Of a DNA stretch of 64,000 bases, positions 23,372-34,236 are shown piece by piece. Both the position numbers and the translations under genes were made by a program. This stretch comes from Rotaria socialis (taxonomy: Eukaryota > Rotifera > Eurotatoria > Philodinida > Philodinidae): positions 166,096 through 230,095 of the forward strand of contig CAJNYU010002348.1 in assembly GCA_905331475.1 (NCBI GenBank), given 5' to 3'. The notes below the pieces were generated by a model. It searched no databases. It was given only the letters and a program-made list of their open reading frames with translations, and was not told where the DNA came from. Each line of letters begins with the position of its first letter. The stretch's first letter is position 1.

Positions 23372-25017
23372 CTGCACAGGAACACTGTAACCTGTTAATA
23401 CTCAACATTTGAGCACTAGATGACTATTTACGGATAACTTTATGCAGACAACTATTCTATTTACAATGAATGTATTTTAATTAATAAAAATTTTCATTAT
23501 TTCAATTTACTCATTTTTAAAATTTTTACCCATTTTTAGATTAAATGTTCTCGTTTTGAAAATGAACTGTTTAGAAATGTTAAGTTGTATTATTAAAATT
23601 CAATAGTGTAGAATATACATTTATTTATTCTTGATATTTTTAGATTAAATCTAAGGAATAATTTAATCTAATTTTTGTTTTCTTCTTTTAGATATAAATA
23701 TTTATTTATCAGTCACAGAAATTCATTGTACAGGTAAAGGCAAACAAGAAGAGTTTGAATTTTAATCTCTCTATTCATTATAGATCATACCAGAGCTATT
23801 TTGTTTTTGTTTTTTTCTGTATTGCTTGAAATTTGTCGTTTTTAAATATGTGAGATACTACTTGCCACTTCTGTATTTTTTTTAAATATAATATTAGTTT
23901 AATAAATTTATAAAATGATACTTATATATCTTTTTGAATGCAATCAGAACTGAAAAAGCACCTGATTCCAATATAGCACGAAAGCGAAAAACCGGCGGTT
24001 ACCGGAAAATACCGCCGATTACCGGACAATACCGTTGGTAAACTCCTCAGTTATACGATCGATATACGGTTTTTCGTCGTTTCGATCACATGTGGATATC
24101 GTGTCTAGATCAATCGCTGTCTTGATAGATGACGTCAATCGGAGGGCAGTAAATATACACCGATTTTTGTTCTACCACACGTTTTAGCCGATTAAATGAA
24201 GCAGAAATTTTGCAAGAAATTATACATAATTCTCTGGTTTTCAAATCTTTTTCTGATGATATTTTCAAAATTTCAAATATCCAACAATTATAAAACTTAT
24301 CGATACTATTTCGAGCTTCAGATCAAGTGTATTATTTTATTTAAACAGTAGAAAAATAAAGACACAAAGTAATATTAAAAATATTCGTACAACTGCGAAG
24401 TACATACATACATACATAAATTACGACAAATAATACGAAAGAAAAACAACAAAACAATACGAACATTTATTAAAAATAACATAGAAAAGCACATACAAAA
24501 TATTAAATAATAGATATAATACACAGAATAAAATAAAATAAGATTAATTTCGTACACACATCAACAGAAAATAAACGAACATTCTGCCTCTCTCACTCTC
24601 TGTCTTTCTAAATATTATTTTTCTTCTAGTTTTTTTTATTTAAACGAGATTAGCTGATAATAAAAATCGATGAGTAAACTGCATGTAAATAGATAAAAGT
24701 GGTGTCTCCGCCATCATTTTTTTTTCTGCATGAATTAGTAAAACACGTAGAATAAATACGAAAGACTATTGTCAATACATTCAACTATTAAACAATACTT
24801 CGTCATGTAATTTTCTTGAAGAAAATAGCTCTATTATGAAACCTAAATTTGAATTTGTTTTATGAGAAGCGCTTTTTTTTGTTCACTATAAAATATATCA
24901 AGCTAAGTTCTTTTGACAGTAAATAACTCAGGGTTTTGCTGAAAACAAAAAAAAACTCAATTTACATAGACATATTTCGCCTAAGGATAAATGAACATCG
25001 ACTTTCTGTTCTCTTAG
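23372..25017. other. AT-rich stretch with simple repeats
   Basis: It contains the GC-rich block listed separately at 23979-24084 and a short (CATA)n run near 24403-24418. I find no upstream exons that would complete the amine-oxidase fragment that follows. Confidence 0.4.
23979..24084. repeat. GC-rich block of repeated TTACCGG / ACCGCCG units
   Basis: This is a GC-rich island in AT-rich DNA. It holds 'ggcggttaccgg', 'ataccgccgattaccgg' and 'caataccg' in succession, bracketed by 'gcgaaaaaccg' and, inverted, 'cggtttttcgtcg'. Similar cggtaacc/ccgcgg words fill the core of the foldback at 56655-56972, so the two blocks may come from the same repeat family. Confidence 0.45.
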
Positions 25018-25379
25018 GATGGAATTCGCTTGAACGTTTACCCTCGAATAATCAATATAATGATGAAGCCACTTATGTTTACGGAGGTTTTTTAAATTTT
25101 TTACAAAGAGTGTTTGTTGATAAAGTAAGTGAAAATCAAATTGAATTAAATACTATTGTTAAACGTGTTTCTATTCACGAAGAAGAACAATATGTTGACA
25201 TTGAAGTTATTAAAAGTAATCAACAACAAGTAACTTATCAAGCTAAACATGTTATTTGTACACAATATGTTGGCTGTCTTAAACAATCCATGCATCAAAC
25301 GTTTATACCACCATTGCTACATGCTAAACGAATGTATATACAAAAATTAGTCTTTAGCACAATTAATAAAGTTTGTTGA
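25018..25379 (+). pseudogene. Truncated flavin amine oxidase (polyamine-oxidase-like) fragment
   Basis: One exon-like stretch with an acceptor 'ctcttag' in front and a donor-like 'gtttgt' near 25370. It encodes the middle to C-terminal part of a flavin amine oxidase: 'YNDEATYVYGGFLNFLQRV', 'IELNTIVKRVSI', 'AKHVICTQYVGCLKQSM', 'FIPPLLHAKRMYIQKLVF', 'TINKV'. In the family this is the substrate-domain region between the FAD-binding N-terminus and the C-terminal FAD contact. Neither the N-terminal GxGxxG region nor the C-terminal 'EATS' region is found in the flanks. The fragment is therefore probably a relic of a duplicated or transferred gene and not functional. Its frame is still open, so the decay is recent or it is a misplaced exon. 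Confidence 0.7.
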
Positions 25380-25473
25380 CCGAATGAATTAATCATCCAT
25401 TGTTTATTTAGCATGTTTATTTTAAATAGATTTATCTTGCTTTTTCTCAACCATTTTGGGATGTTGATTTTCT

Positions 25474-25608
25474 GAAAGCAGTATTCCGGTTGGAAAATTT
25501 TCGCATTTTTTCTGGTGATTTCCGATCAATTCCTGCCAGAAAGTACCAAAACTTGGCAGAAATTCGTCGGAAAAGTCTGGTCGTATTTTTGACTGGAATA
25601 CTGCTTCC
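25474..25608. repeat. Short foldback with GCAGTATTCC ends
   Basis: GAAAGCAGTATTCC at 25474-25487 faces GGAATACTGCTTCC at 25595-25608, 13 of 14 bases complementary. The interior is more GC-rich than its surroundings and carries repeated 'tttcc' and 'attcc' words that continue to about 25715. It is probably a small MITE-like insertion next to, or in, the Q-rich exon. Confidence 0.5.
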
Positions 25609-25714
25609 ATGTTCCAGCGATTTCCTGTGTTTTCCTGCAGGATATGGTGACTTTCCCGCATATACCCTGGAGTATCTTATGGGATCCAATGACCGGAATG
25701 TTCGACCTGGGAAT

Positions 25715-25923
25715 TGTTGTACCAGATTTAACTGGGCCTGTAGTTGTTCTATTTGTTGTTCGTGTAAATTTTGTTGTTGTTGCATTTCTTGTTGATGATT
25801 GATTTGTTGTTGTTGTTTTAGCTGGACTTGTAATGCTTGTATTTGTCCATGTGCCTGTGATAATTGTTGTTGTAAAAATCCTGCTAATGGTGATGCTGCA
25901 GGTATACTATTTGCTGCAAGACT
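25715..25923 (-). pseudogene. Orphan Q-rich coiled-coil exon fragment
   Basis: On the minus strand, behind an acceptor 'ttgttttag', one frame reads 'SLAANSIPAASPLAGFLQQQ' and continues with a glutamine-rich, heptad-like stretch ending 'QLQAQLNLVQQ'. After this the frame runs into the GC-richer repeat at 25474-25715. I find no other exons on either side. It looks like a real exon whose gene has been broken by, or carried with, the repeat. The protein family is not recognised. Confidence 0.4.
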
Positions 25924-26588
25924 CTAAAACAAAGCAGAAAAAGATAGATAAGCATAGTTTGAGTGAAGAAAAAAATTTATGTTGGACAACATGCGAATAT
26001 TACGCTATTAAGTTCAGAGATTTCGTCACAGTTTGTCTATCGTGAAGAAGGAGTCACTGTTGACTTTGTGGTGTCTCATTTTGAAAAGCACATAAATTTT
26101 TCCTTCAAAACTACAAACACATTCAGTCCTATAGATAGCAAATTATTTATATGTCATGAATCAAATAAAGCGTGACAGAATCATGCTTTCCGTGGACAGA
26201 TCGAATTGTCAAATTTTTTCTAGGAAAGCTTTGAAAACATAAATTTTTGTCTTGTTTATATAATCTACCAGGAGTAATAATCAAATGATGAAAACAATCA
26301 AAATTTCGACATTATCTAGAACTACACTAGGTAATTAGTTTTAAATTCCGAAAGAAAAAACTTAATAGAAAAAATTGTTGGTCGAAGTGAAATCAATGCT
26401 GAGAACGGCGCGCCTCCGACTGAAAATACTTTCTATTACTCAGCTTCATAGTCTGTTGAATTGAATCTAGTTTAAAACGATATTTTTTTCATTTGCATTC
26501 ATTTGTTAATTGATTTTTATTTATTTCGTTCAAGCAAATATGAAACTAATATGTCAAAATAAAGCGATGAATGACAGAAAATACTTTT
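25924..26588. other. Non-coding stretch upstream of the transposon
   Basis: No recognised gene. The open frames around 25963-26175 do not resemble a family. The insertion site of the DDE transposon (TA) is at 26589-26590. Confidence 0.35.
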
Positions 26589-26590
26589 TA

Positions 26591-27081
26591 GTGAGGTGTA
26601 CCAAAGTCAAAAATCGAGCAGGAGGAAAATTCGTTTTATTATTGCATGGTAGGATAGAGCTTGGTGAGTAGATCATGAATATCACCTTTAAAATGTTTCT
26701 AAGCTTCCGTTTTGGTCGAGAAACTTTCAAAATACAAACTGCCCCTGAAAAAGTGAATATTTCAGTTTTTTCGAGAAAACTCGAAATTTACCTCGTTTAA
26801 CAATGTTCTATGTTTAGAAAACTATCATCACCGAATTCAGCATGAAAATCTGAATCTACTGATATAACGTTGGCCAGTAAAAAACATAAGTTTCATGTTT
26901 GAGGAGCTCAACTAGGTCCCCACATAGACACCTTGAAATTGATGTCTCGCAAAATCATCAACTATTTTTTTTGAAAGCGATTCTCCAACTTTATTACGTC
27001 ATCCAAACCGCCAAGTGATAGCGAACAAAAGCATATAGTCAGTTTTAAAAATATTGTTCTGTCTCTGAGAAAACTCGATTT
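26591..27081 (+). repeat. Left terminal inverted repeat of the DDE transposon
   Basis: Matches 29954-30446 in inverted orientation nearly throughout, from GTGAGGTGTACC to the inner 'gagaaaactcgattt'. A further inverted match of about 40 bp is found at 27213-27252 (partner 29916-29957). The left arm therefore carries about 130 bp (27082-27212) that is absent from the right arm. Confidence 0.9.
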
Positions 27082-27624
27082 TACTGAAAAAAATGACAAC
27101 AAAAAATTTCTTCTTTTTTCTGAAAAATATCAAACTACAATTGTAGTCTGTACATATAGGTTAAAAAGTGTGTAGAATTCAAAAAACGTAGTTAGATTAG
27201 TCTCTTTGATCTTCTAAGGGTTTCTCATAAACATTTTTCTTGAAAAATCACTAGTATAAAATGTGCATTTCTTGGCGATGCGACTCTAATTTCAGAAGAG
27301 TCAGATGTTTATCTTCTCCGACACGTAGAGCCGAATGCACATAGAAGAAATAAACTGGTTTTACAATTTTTTCGGTACCCGACTGGTTTTAATTTATAAT
27401 TTTTTATGGCTTTTGTATTTTATATTTTTTTACTGCTGAAAGCGTTTCAAGTTTTTCAATGAAAGAGAGAAAACTGAAGTGAAAAATAAAAAATGCCTAC
27501 TTTGCGTGAGTTGATGATTCGTGATTTTTCGATGTAATACCACGTCGATTTTGCATAGCTGACTGAAAAAGAAAGTAAGAACTTCACCATACATCTTACA
27601 TTGGTCATAAGCATTAACAGAGTG

Positions 27625-29272
27625 TCAAAATCGACGGAAGATCTTCATGTAGATTTTGCGTTCTTTGAAGTTTTCACGAGATTGAAGAATGAGGCGAAGC
27701 ATCGTTGAGAATGTTTGGTCACTTTTCTTCCTTACATATTGCTTTATGTGACACCATAAGCCCTCGATGGCATTCAATTCGCAATGAAATTTCGGACAGA
27801 ATATTACCTTAATATTGTATTTTCTGGCTAAAATTTCTATCTTTGATACATTTTGGAAGGCAGCGTGCTGAGCAAGGAGAGTTTGCAACTCGGTTAATTT
27901 GATCGATGGTAGACAAGGAAGTTTTAACTCTTTTGCTAGTTCAACCAAACCTTTCGTTTTTCCACGGTGGTCACCTGTCGTAAAGCGACAGGAAATTGAG
28001 ATGACTTTACCCTTATCGTCAACGTATGTAATCGAGTCAACTGGACACTTCATACCTATTCCCTTGCTAAATTCACCAATAGGATACTCGCGTGCTGAAT
28101 CGGTGCGGGCATTGTCCACTACTACTTCAAATTGATGACCTCCGATATCCTGCTTGAAAGAAACAAGTTGAAATAAACGTTCAAATTGCGACGAAATGAC
28201 TTCGTTGCTGAAGTAGCCTTCAACACCAACATTGATGCCGGCAGTCACTGAATTTTGTACGTAATTCAGGTCATCAGAACTAGAAAGAGAAGGGAATTTT
28301 TCAACTGCTTTATCATATTCGGCATCAGATAAAGAAAAGAACGGGCCGCATGGATGCTGAACGATAAAATCACTGATCATGTGAGAACGTCGATGGCCCT
28401 TGGAGAAGAAAGGAGTGTTTCGTTCGACTGTCCACCTTTTAGCCGGCATTTCACCGCTCTTAAAAGTTGAATCAACATGAACTAAAGAGAAAAAAAATTA
28501 AAAATCTTCATGAAATAGCTAGAAAATTTTTAAACTTACAGAGAATAATACAAGGATTCTGAGCAGGAATTTTCCACACTGGCTGATCACCGTCACTTAT
28601 TGTGTAGTACACATCTTTCCTTTGAAGAAAATAAGAGATGAATTCGTGCCTATGAGTGACTACATCCTGTCTCTCATGGCCTTCAAAATATGGCCTTTGA
28701 GTATTCGGTTGAAATTTGGCCAGCCAACGTCGAAGATCTAAACGACAACTCTCGATAGACCGAACTAGCGTATCATTGAGCTTTGATGTTTGTGTTAGTT
28801 CGTAGAACGTTGTATCGATAAAGTTCGCCAAGTCAACAGCTGTAAAATCAGCTGATTTACGTGAGTAAGATTCAATAGCGAAAGCTTTAGCAGCTTTCTT
28901 GAGTTCTGTAAACACGTCGAAAAAAGATTCATAATGCATACCTCCTCGGCCTTCACCTTGAAATATTTCAATATCACCTGAAATGAAAATCTTTGCCCAC
29001 TTAAGTGCAGTTTCACATGTATTAGCACCAATGCTTCTAAGCAGATCATCTGCTCGACGCCACGAGAGACCGAGATAACGTAGAATTGTATAAATAAGAA
29101 TAGGCAAATTACGAGGTCCACACAAGCTCTTGCGCATTTCAAACAAATCACCAATCATAGGCAAATCAAGTTTCAAATTGAAATTTTCTTCATCTACACC
29201 CTTACTCTCATTTTTCTCCTCTTCATCGTCTACTTCCATAACACTTGCCCATTTTTCTTCTTCCGCCGACAA
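27625..29272 (-). CDS. DDE transposase with NAIEGLW motif
   Basis: Exons 28540-29272 and 27625-28481 join across a 58-bp GT-AG intron into 529 residues. The N-terminal part has an acidic stretch ('EVDDEEEKNES') and a helical region that may bind DNA ('YLGLSWRRADDLLRSIGANT'). The catalytic core runs from 'NPCIILFHVDSTFKSGEM' (Asp248) through 'FEVVVDNARTDSAREY' (Asp367) to 'IFCPKFHCELNAIEGLWCHI' (Glu484). The pattern VVVDNA plus N.IE.LW is that of the IS630-Tc1-mariner group. The gap between the second Asp and the Glu is about 116 residues, far wider than the 34-41 usual there, and the intervening part is rich in conserved-looking blocks ('GKTKGLVELAKEL'). The protein would cut and rejoin the ends of the surrounding element. 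The exact transposon family is not settled. Confidence 0.85.
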
Positions 29273-29953
29273 CTCTTTAACTTGAAGTTGACTGTGATCT
29301 TGATGTTCCCATAGACCCGAGATCGTAAATTGAGAGTAAAAGCTTCTTCTCGACTTTTGTGACAGATTAGAAGTCAGTTGATATGAATTTTGATTGAGAA
29401 TATAAATAGATAGTATTCGTAGACAGTATTAATATATTCTCGTGACTTTTCGAAAACAATGTTGTCTTCGTTAGACAGTACAGAAAATAACAGAATGTTA
29501 TGAAATAAACGTGAAAATTTGAATTATCCTTCTTTTCTTCTTGTTTTTCTATCGATAACCAAATTGGAAACGAAAATATTCAATCAATTCTTCCAGTATA
29601 ATTGTCTGCCTGTCCAACTATAGAAAGGAAAATAGAGATGATTTTTGTGTGCACATGTATCACGTAATATTCTCTCATTCTCTACTCTCCGATGGACACA
29701 ACATTTTGTCGAAACAACACGAAGGCAAATAAAATTTATCAAGGAAGTGAGTCATTATTCTCAATTAACTCGATTTGATCTTTACTATTTGATCAAAATT
29801 AATTGAAATTAGCCTGTACTATGAAGAACAGGTTAAACGAACCTGCTTGATACGTACTAGAAGTAACACTAATCAAAGAAAAGAAATATAACTGTTCACA
29901 AAAGAGGCTGAATACCCATGATTTTTCAAGAAAAATGTTTATGAGAAACCCTT

Positions 29954-30446
29954 AGAAATCGAGTTTTCTCAGAGACAGAACAATATTTTTAAAACTGACT
30001 ATATGCTTTTGTTCGCTATCACTTGGCGGTTTGGATGACGTAATAAAGTTGGAGAATCGCTTTCAAAAAAAATAGTTGATGATTTTGCGAGACATCAATT
30101 TCAAGGTGTCTATGTGGGGACCTAGTTGAGCTCCTCAAACATGAAACTTATGTTTTTTACTGGCCAACGTTATATCAGTAGATTCAGATTTTCATGCTGA
30201 ATTCGGTGATGATAGTTTTCTAAACATAGAACATTGTTAAACGAGGTAAATTTCGAGTTTTCTCGAAAAAACTGAAATATTCCCTTTTTCAGGTGCAGTT
30301 TGTATTTTGAAAGTTTCTTGACCAAAACGGAAGCTTAGAAACATTTTAAAGATGATATTCATGATCTACTCATCAAGCTCTATCCAACCATGCAATAATA
30401 AAACGAATTTTCCTCCTGCTTGATTTTTGACTTTGGTGCACCTTAC
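29954..30446 (-). repeat. Right terminal inverted repeat of the DDE transposon
   Basis: Inverted partner of 26591-27081. It ends GGTGCACCTTAC before the TA at 30447-30448. Directly inside it the match resumes with left positions 27213-27252, without the 130-bp segment present in the left arm. Confidence 0.9.
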
Positions 30447-30448
30447 TA

Positions 30449-31070
30449 AATTTATAAAAGAATTTTGTAGCAAGAAAAAACGTTCTAACGATTATGTAAT
30501 CAAGGGTGAAGAGGTTTGAAAATGTTGACAAATTATTATTCTAGAGAAGGACGAGGTCAAAATGTTCGAAAGTTGATAACATGAATGTTAAATGACTACT
30601 TAGTAACTAAGTTATTTATATCATGGCAAAAAAGATACGCATAGCGTAGCATGCTTTTACTTGAGTATTAGCTAAGTGAGCTGCGTTGGCTGGCTGTCAT
30701 GGAAACATTCAATCTGAAAAGTGCGATAAAAATTGAATCAAACTGTGTTAACGAACAAAGCAAGAGAGAAAATGACAGCATTAGCAACACATCTAGTGAA
30801 TTCGCCAATGATTTCATGATTCGCTCTATGCTATATAATGTCGCTAGATGACGCTATACTAAGGAGGTTTTTTTTCTTATCAAAAATAGGAATGGACTAG
30901 ACGTATCCAATAAAAGAACGAATATGATCATTCATTCATTGATTGATTGTTTATTTTATTACTATTACTGATGATTGATTGCATGGTTTAGCGGGCTTGC
31001 TTTGCAAAGAAACGAAACATATACATATATACTCTATTTATTCCTCTAAATATTAACACGTTAGAGAAAT
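30449..31070. other. Intergenic region upstream of MRPL37
   Basis: No gene recognised. It should contain the MRPL37 promoter and lies directly next to the transposon. Confidence 0.35.
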
Positions 31071-32768
31071 ATGCCAAAAATATCTGAGCTTCGTGGCTTA
31101 TTTAAACCATTTACAAAACCGTTACATCGACAATGGAAATGTAAATCATCTAAAAGATATTTATTCAATAAATTTCATATGTAAATTTTTAGGGGTATGG
31201 CAAGAAAAGGGGAAATTTAATGAGCCAAAATTAACATTACCTAAAGCATTAGAGGGTCGTCAAATCAATATTATTGATCCATTACATGAACCGGATCCAA
31301 ATGCTTTTCCTGATGAATCAACATCTTGGACAAGTCCAACTCGACACCCGATGTTCGAATATCTTGTACCACCACTACCACGGGAGGAACATCCTCTGTT
31401 TCATCATGAACGACCCGTATTTTTATTTGATTCAAAAGCAAAATTACACGCAGGTGAATATTCCAAAACAATAAATAGAATTCAGAACTATCTAGATTGA
31501 TTCAAAATATCACGATCTTTTTTCTATTATTTTGTTTCATAAAATAGGGGTGGATCAAGCTTGTTTATTAACAAAAACAATACCATTCTACGAATTGCCA
31601 CAGTCAATAAAACAAACTATTGGACAAGTATCATTACCTGACCAAGACGAATTAATTCAATCGTATATTCGGCAATCGATTGCTTATGATGCAACAAAAG
31701 AACATTTACCAAGAAAAAAATCTCCATTAAAACAACGTCGATCGTTTCGTATTGAATATGCTATACCACGTTCGAGACAAATGGCAATCTTATTGGAGAA
31801 TATTATTCATCTTTGCGAATCATTAGGTGGACATTATCCAGATTTATTCAAAAGACATTTATATCGAAATATACCATTTTATACAACATATGAACGATAT
31901 GGCGAATTAATACATTTAAAACGAAAAAATGAATATGTGTTAACGAGTCATATTCCATTATCACCAATTGTTAAACGTTTAAATAGATTAGAAATTAATT
32001 CAGGAGATAATATTGATGAAAAAATAGCAAGCCATGATCCTAATGGACATTATGTTATGCAAGCAAATGATTATCAATTTTTAGATATGTATCCAATCTA
32101 TCCAACTATTGATTTACCATCAGAACAGCTTTATCAAGATGGTGATGAACAAGGATGGCATCAAAGAAAATCAAATGAGTGTAAATAATTCAGTTTGTTT
32201 TTTCTTCCGAATAATTCTGAATAGTAAAACAAAAACAAATAAGTTGAGACTAGAGACAAATGATGTATTATTTATTTATCGTGTAAAAGCCTTTAAAGTT
32301 ATTGCTCTATTTATCATAAACGAAGAAACCAATAGGTAATGTTAATTGCAATATAGAGAAAAGTTTTCACGTGAGTATTTAATTTGATCGAGGTTTCTTT
32401 TTCTTTTTCTTCTATTACTCAATGTCCGTTCAGGTTGCAGTTAGAGGCCGTCGCTCGCAAGCTAAATTAGTTTTCCATTCATTAATGACATAGTCACGCG
32501 GTATGTTTCGATTAATCATCATTTTATTTATATCGATTTTTTCATACGTACTTCTTTCTAAAAATTTTCAATAGTATCAAGTCTACAAGTGCATTCGACC
32601 TACTTACTATCAATAGATTAATATAATGTATATCTCGATCGATTCTGTCTTTTTTTATCATCCTTAAAATTTATTAGTACTGATTTCCTATTCGAACTAT
32701 GTAAAAAAAACAAATTTCTCATATTCAATATAAAATCTTACGAAAAACACAAATACAAAAAAGAATAT

Positions 32769-32803
<35 letters not shown>

Positions 32804-33231
32804 TAGATGTTCATACAACATTACATGTTTCAAATGATGAATTGATTCATGAAGCAACAACAGATGAACGTCTTGCACGTATGATTATGTTTGCTTTTGG
32901 TTCTGCTCTTGTTCAAGCACGTCAGCTCTATCCAGATGGTCGTCTTGTAAAACCAGTTACTGTTCAATCAATATTTCTTCTTGATGAACTTTTTCATTTT
33001 GTTGTATTTCAATTAAATACATTAAACTATAATGATACAAATGATAAACAATGTAATTATGTATGGATTGATAAAGATAATTATTTATATGATAATCGCC
33101 CGTCCATGGTTATGCACAATCCATTGTATGGTACAGAACGAAATTTACAACGATATGTTTTGGAAAAACTAAAATATAATCCAGTTGTTTTTCAAAAGTT
33201 TTTAGCATTATACTTACATGGTGTTAAATAG
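31071..33231 (+). CDS. MRPL37: Mitochondrial large-ribosomal-subunit protein mL37
   Basis: Four exons (31071-31140, 31193-31453, 31548-32180, 32807-33231) give 462 residues, a little longer than the human protein of about 423. Shared landmarks are 'EHPLFHHERPVFLFDSKAKL' followed by 'GVDQACLLTKTIPFYELP', 'NIIHLCESLGGHYPDLFKRH', 'PISPIIDL'-type wording ('MYPIYPTIDLPSEQLY'), 'RMIMFAFGSALVQARQLYPD', 'LFHFVVFQLNTLN' and the C-terminal 'FQKFLALYLHGVK'. mL37 is an animal-specific protein of the mitoribosome. The third intron (32181-32806) is long and ends in a (TTA)n run that forms the region in front of the acceptor. The donor at 32181 was chosen because it alone keeps frame with a GTAAAT donor; a donor near 32141 is a weaker alternative. 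Confidence 0.92.
32770..32803 (+). repeat. (ATT)n microsatellite at an intron end
   Basis: About eleven ATT units run directly into the 'atttag' acceptor of the last MRPL37 exon. Length changes here would alter the polypyrimidine-tract spacing but not the coding sequence. Confidence 0.9.
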
Positions 33232-33436
33232 GAAAAAAAGAATGAATTGATAGAAAGAGAATAAAAAAAAGACAAGAAAAGCTCCTGTTTTTTTCCTGTT
33301 GTTGTTCTTATCATTCATCTATCTATCTTTTCAGATATATTTATTTCTTTTTGTCATATCGTATTCTTTTCGTTTCTTCTTTTATTCTTTTAATTCTGAT
33401 GAATCAAAAACAACAAAAGAATTGTTCTATTCAAAT

Positions 33437-34236
33437 ATGAATAATTCAACAAAATGGGGTATTGCCCTTGGTGCTGGCATACCCGGTGTACTTATTGTGA
33501 TTGGTTTAATTGGCTTATCAGTTAAATTTATTATGAAACGTTGCCGACGTAGAGCTTGGAGCGATATTAGATCATTACCAAACGCTCTAGACTCATCGAA
33601 TAATAGTACGCAGCGTCGACTACCAAGACTTTCAGCATCTGATCGTGAACCTCTATGCACTACAACAACAACAACTGATGTTGTGATAGTATCTGGCGGA
33701 CATATATCTATACCAATGGACAACGATGAGTTCACATCTAACCCAAATCAACATGCAACTACAATCAAACCGGAACAGACACTTGTTCAGATTCAACGAG
33801 ATCGTTTAAATCGTCTTAGAGAAGAAGAAAATCGTACAAGACCGATGTTACGTTTAAGTACTGGTGAACTTGAAATACAACGTGCTATCGAACAAGCACA
33901 AAAGGAATTCGATGAATCGGTATGATTTGAATTCAGATTGCGCCGATTTCTTCCTTTGATTTGCTCTCTCATCTATACACATATATATTGACGATGATTT
34001 AACTTTTTCCAAAAGTCTAAAGTTTCACAATAACTGCAATCAAAAAAAAATTTATTTTATATTTTAATGCACCGCTCAAGCACTCGCTTTTTTTGTTGTT
34101 GTTGCTGTAATCATATATATTTTCTAATTTGTTTTTATGCTTAAACATCATGTCTTTCAATTGGTTTTTGTTTTGTTTTCATTTATTATAGGTAGCGTAT
34201 GCTTCTGGGAAGATGAAAGGTCCTCGAAAACCATAA
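33437..34236 (+). CDS. Single-pass membrane protein of unknown function
   Basis: Exons 33437-33919 and 34192-34236 give 175 residues. The chosen start gives a very short outside segment ('MNNSTKW', with an N-glycosylation site), a Gly/Ile/Leu-rich membrane helix ('GIALGAGIPGVLIVIGLIGL') and a basic stop ('KRCRRR'). A cytosolic tail of about 135 residues follows. An upstream Met at 33299 would add a Phe-rich stretch that looks like translated 5'UTR. The tail is polar, has a Thr run ('CTTTTTTDVV') and a charged helix ('IQRDRLNRLREEENRTRP'), and ends 'KMKGPRKP'. The topology suggests a type III membrane protein or the cytosolic anchor of a receptor-like complex. No family is recognised. It lies 205 bp after MRPL37. 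Confidence 0.6.

Larger units (their letters stand above)
26591..30446 (-). mobile_element. Complete DDE DNA transposon with long terminal inverted repeats
   Basis: A 3.86-kb element flanked by TA on both sides (26589-26590 and 30447-30448), consistent with a TA target-site duplication. The ends read GTGAGGTGTACC on the left and GTAAGGTGCACC on the right (inverted). They begin terminal inverted repeats of about 490 bp that differ at only scattered positions. Inside is one two-exon transposase gene on the minus strand. The high similarity of the arms and the intact gene suggest a fairly recent insertion. The size of the arms is unusual for a plain Tc1/mariner element. Confidence 0.9.

Noticed and set aside
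25963..26175. 70-codon plus-strand frame
   Set aside because: No family features, no splice context and no neighbouring exons.
27899..28135. Plus-strand frame inside the transposon
   Set aside because: Shadow of the transposase coding strand.
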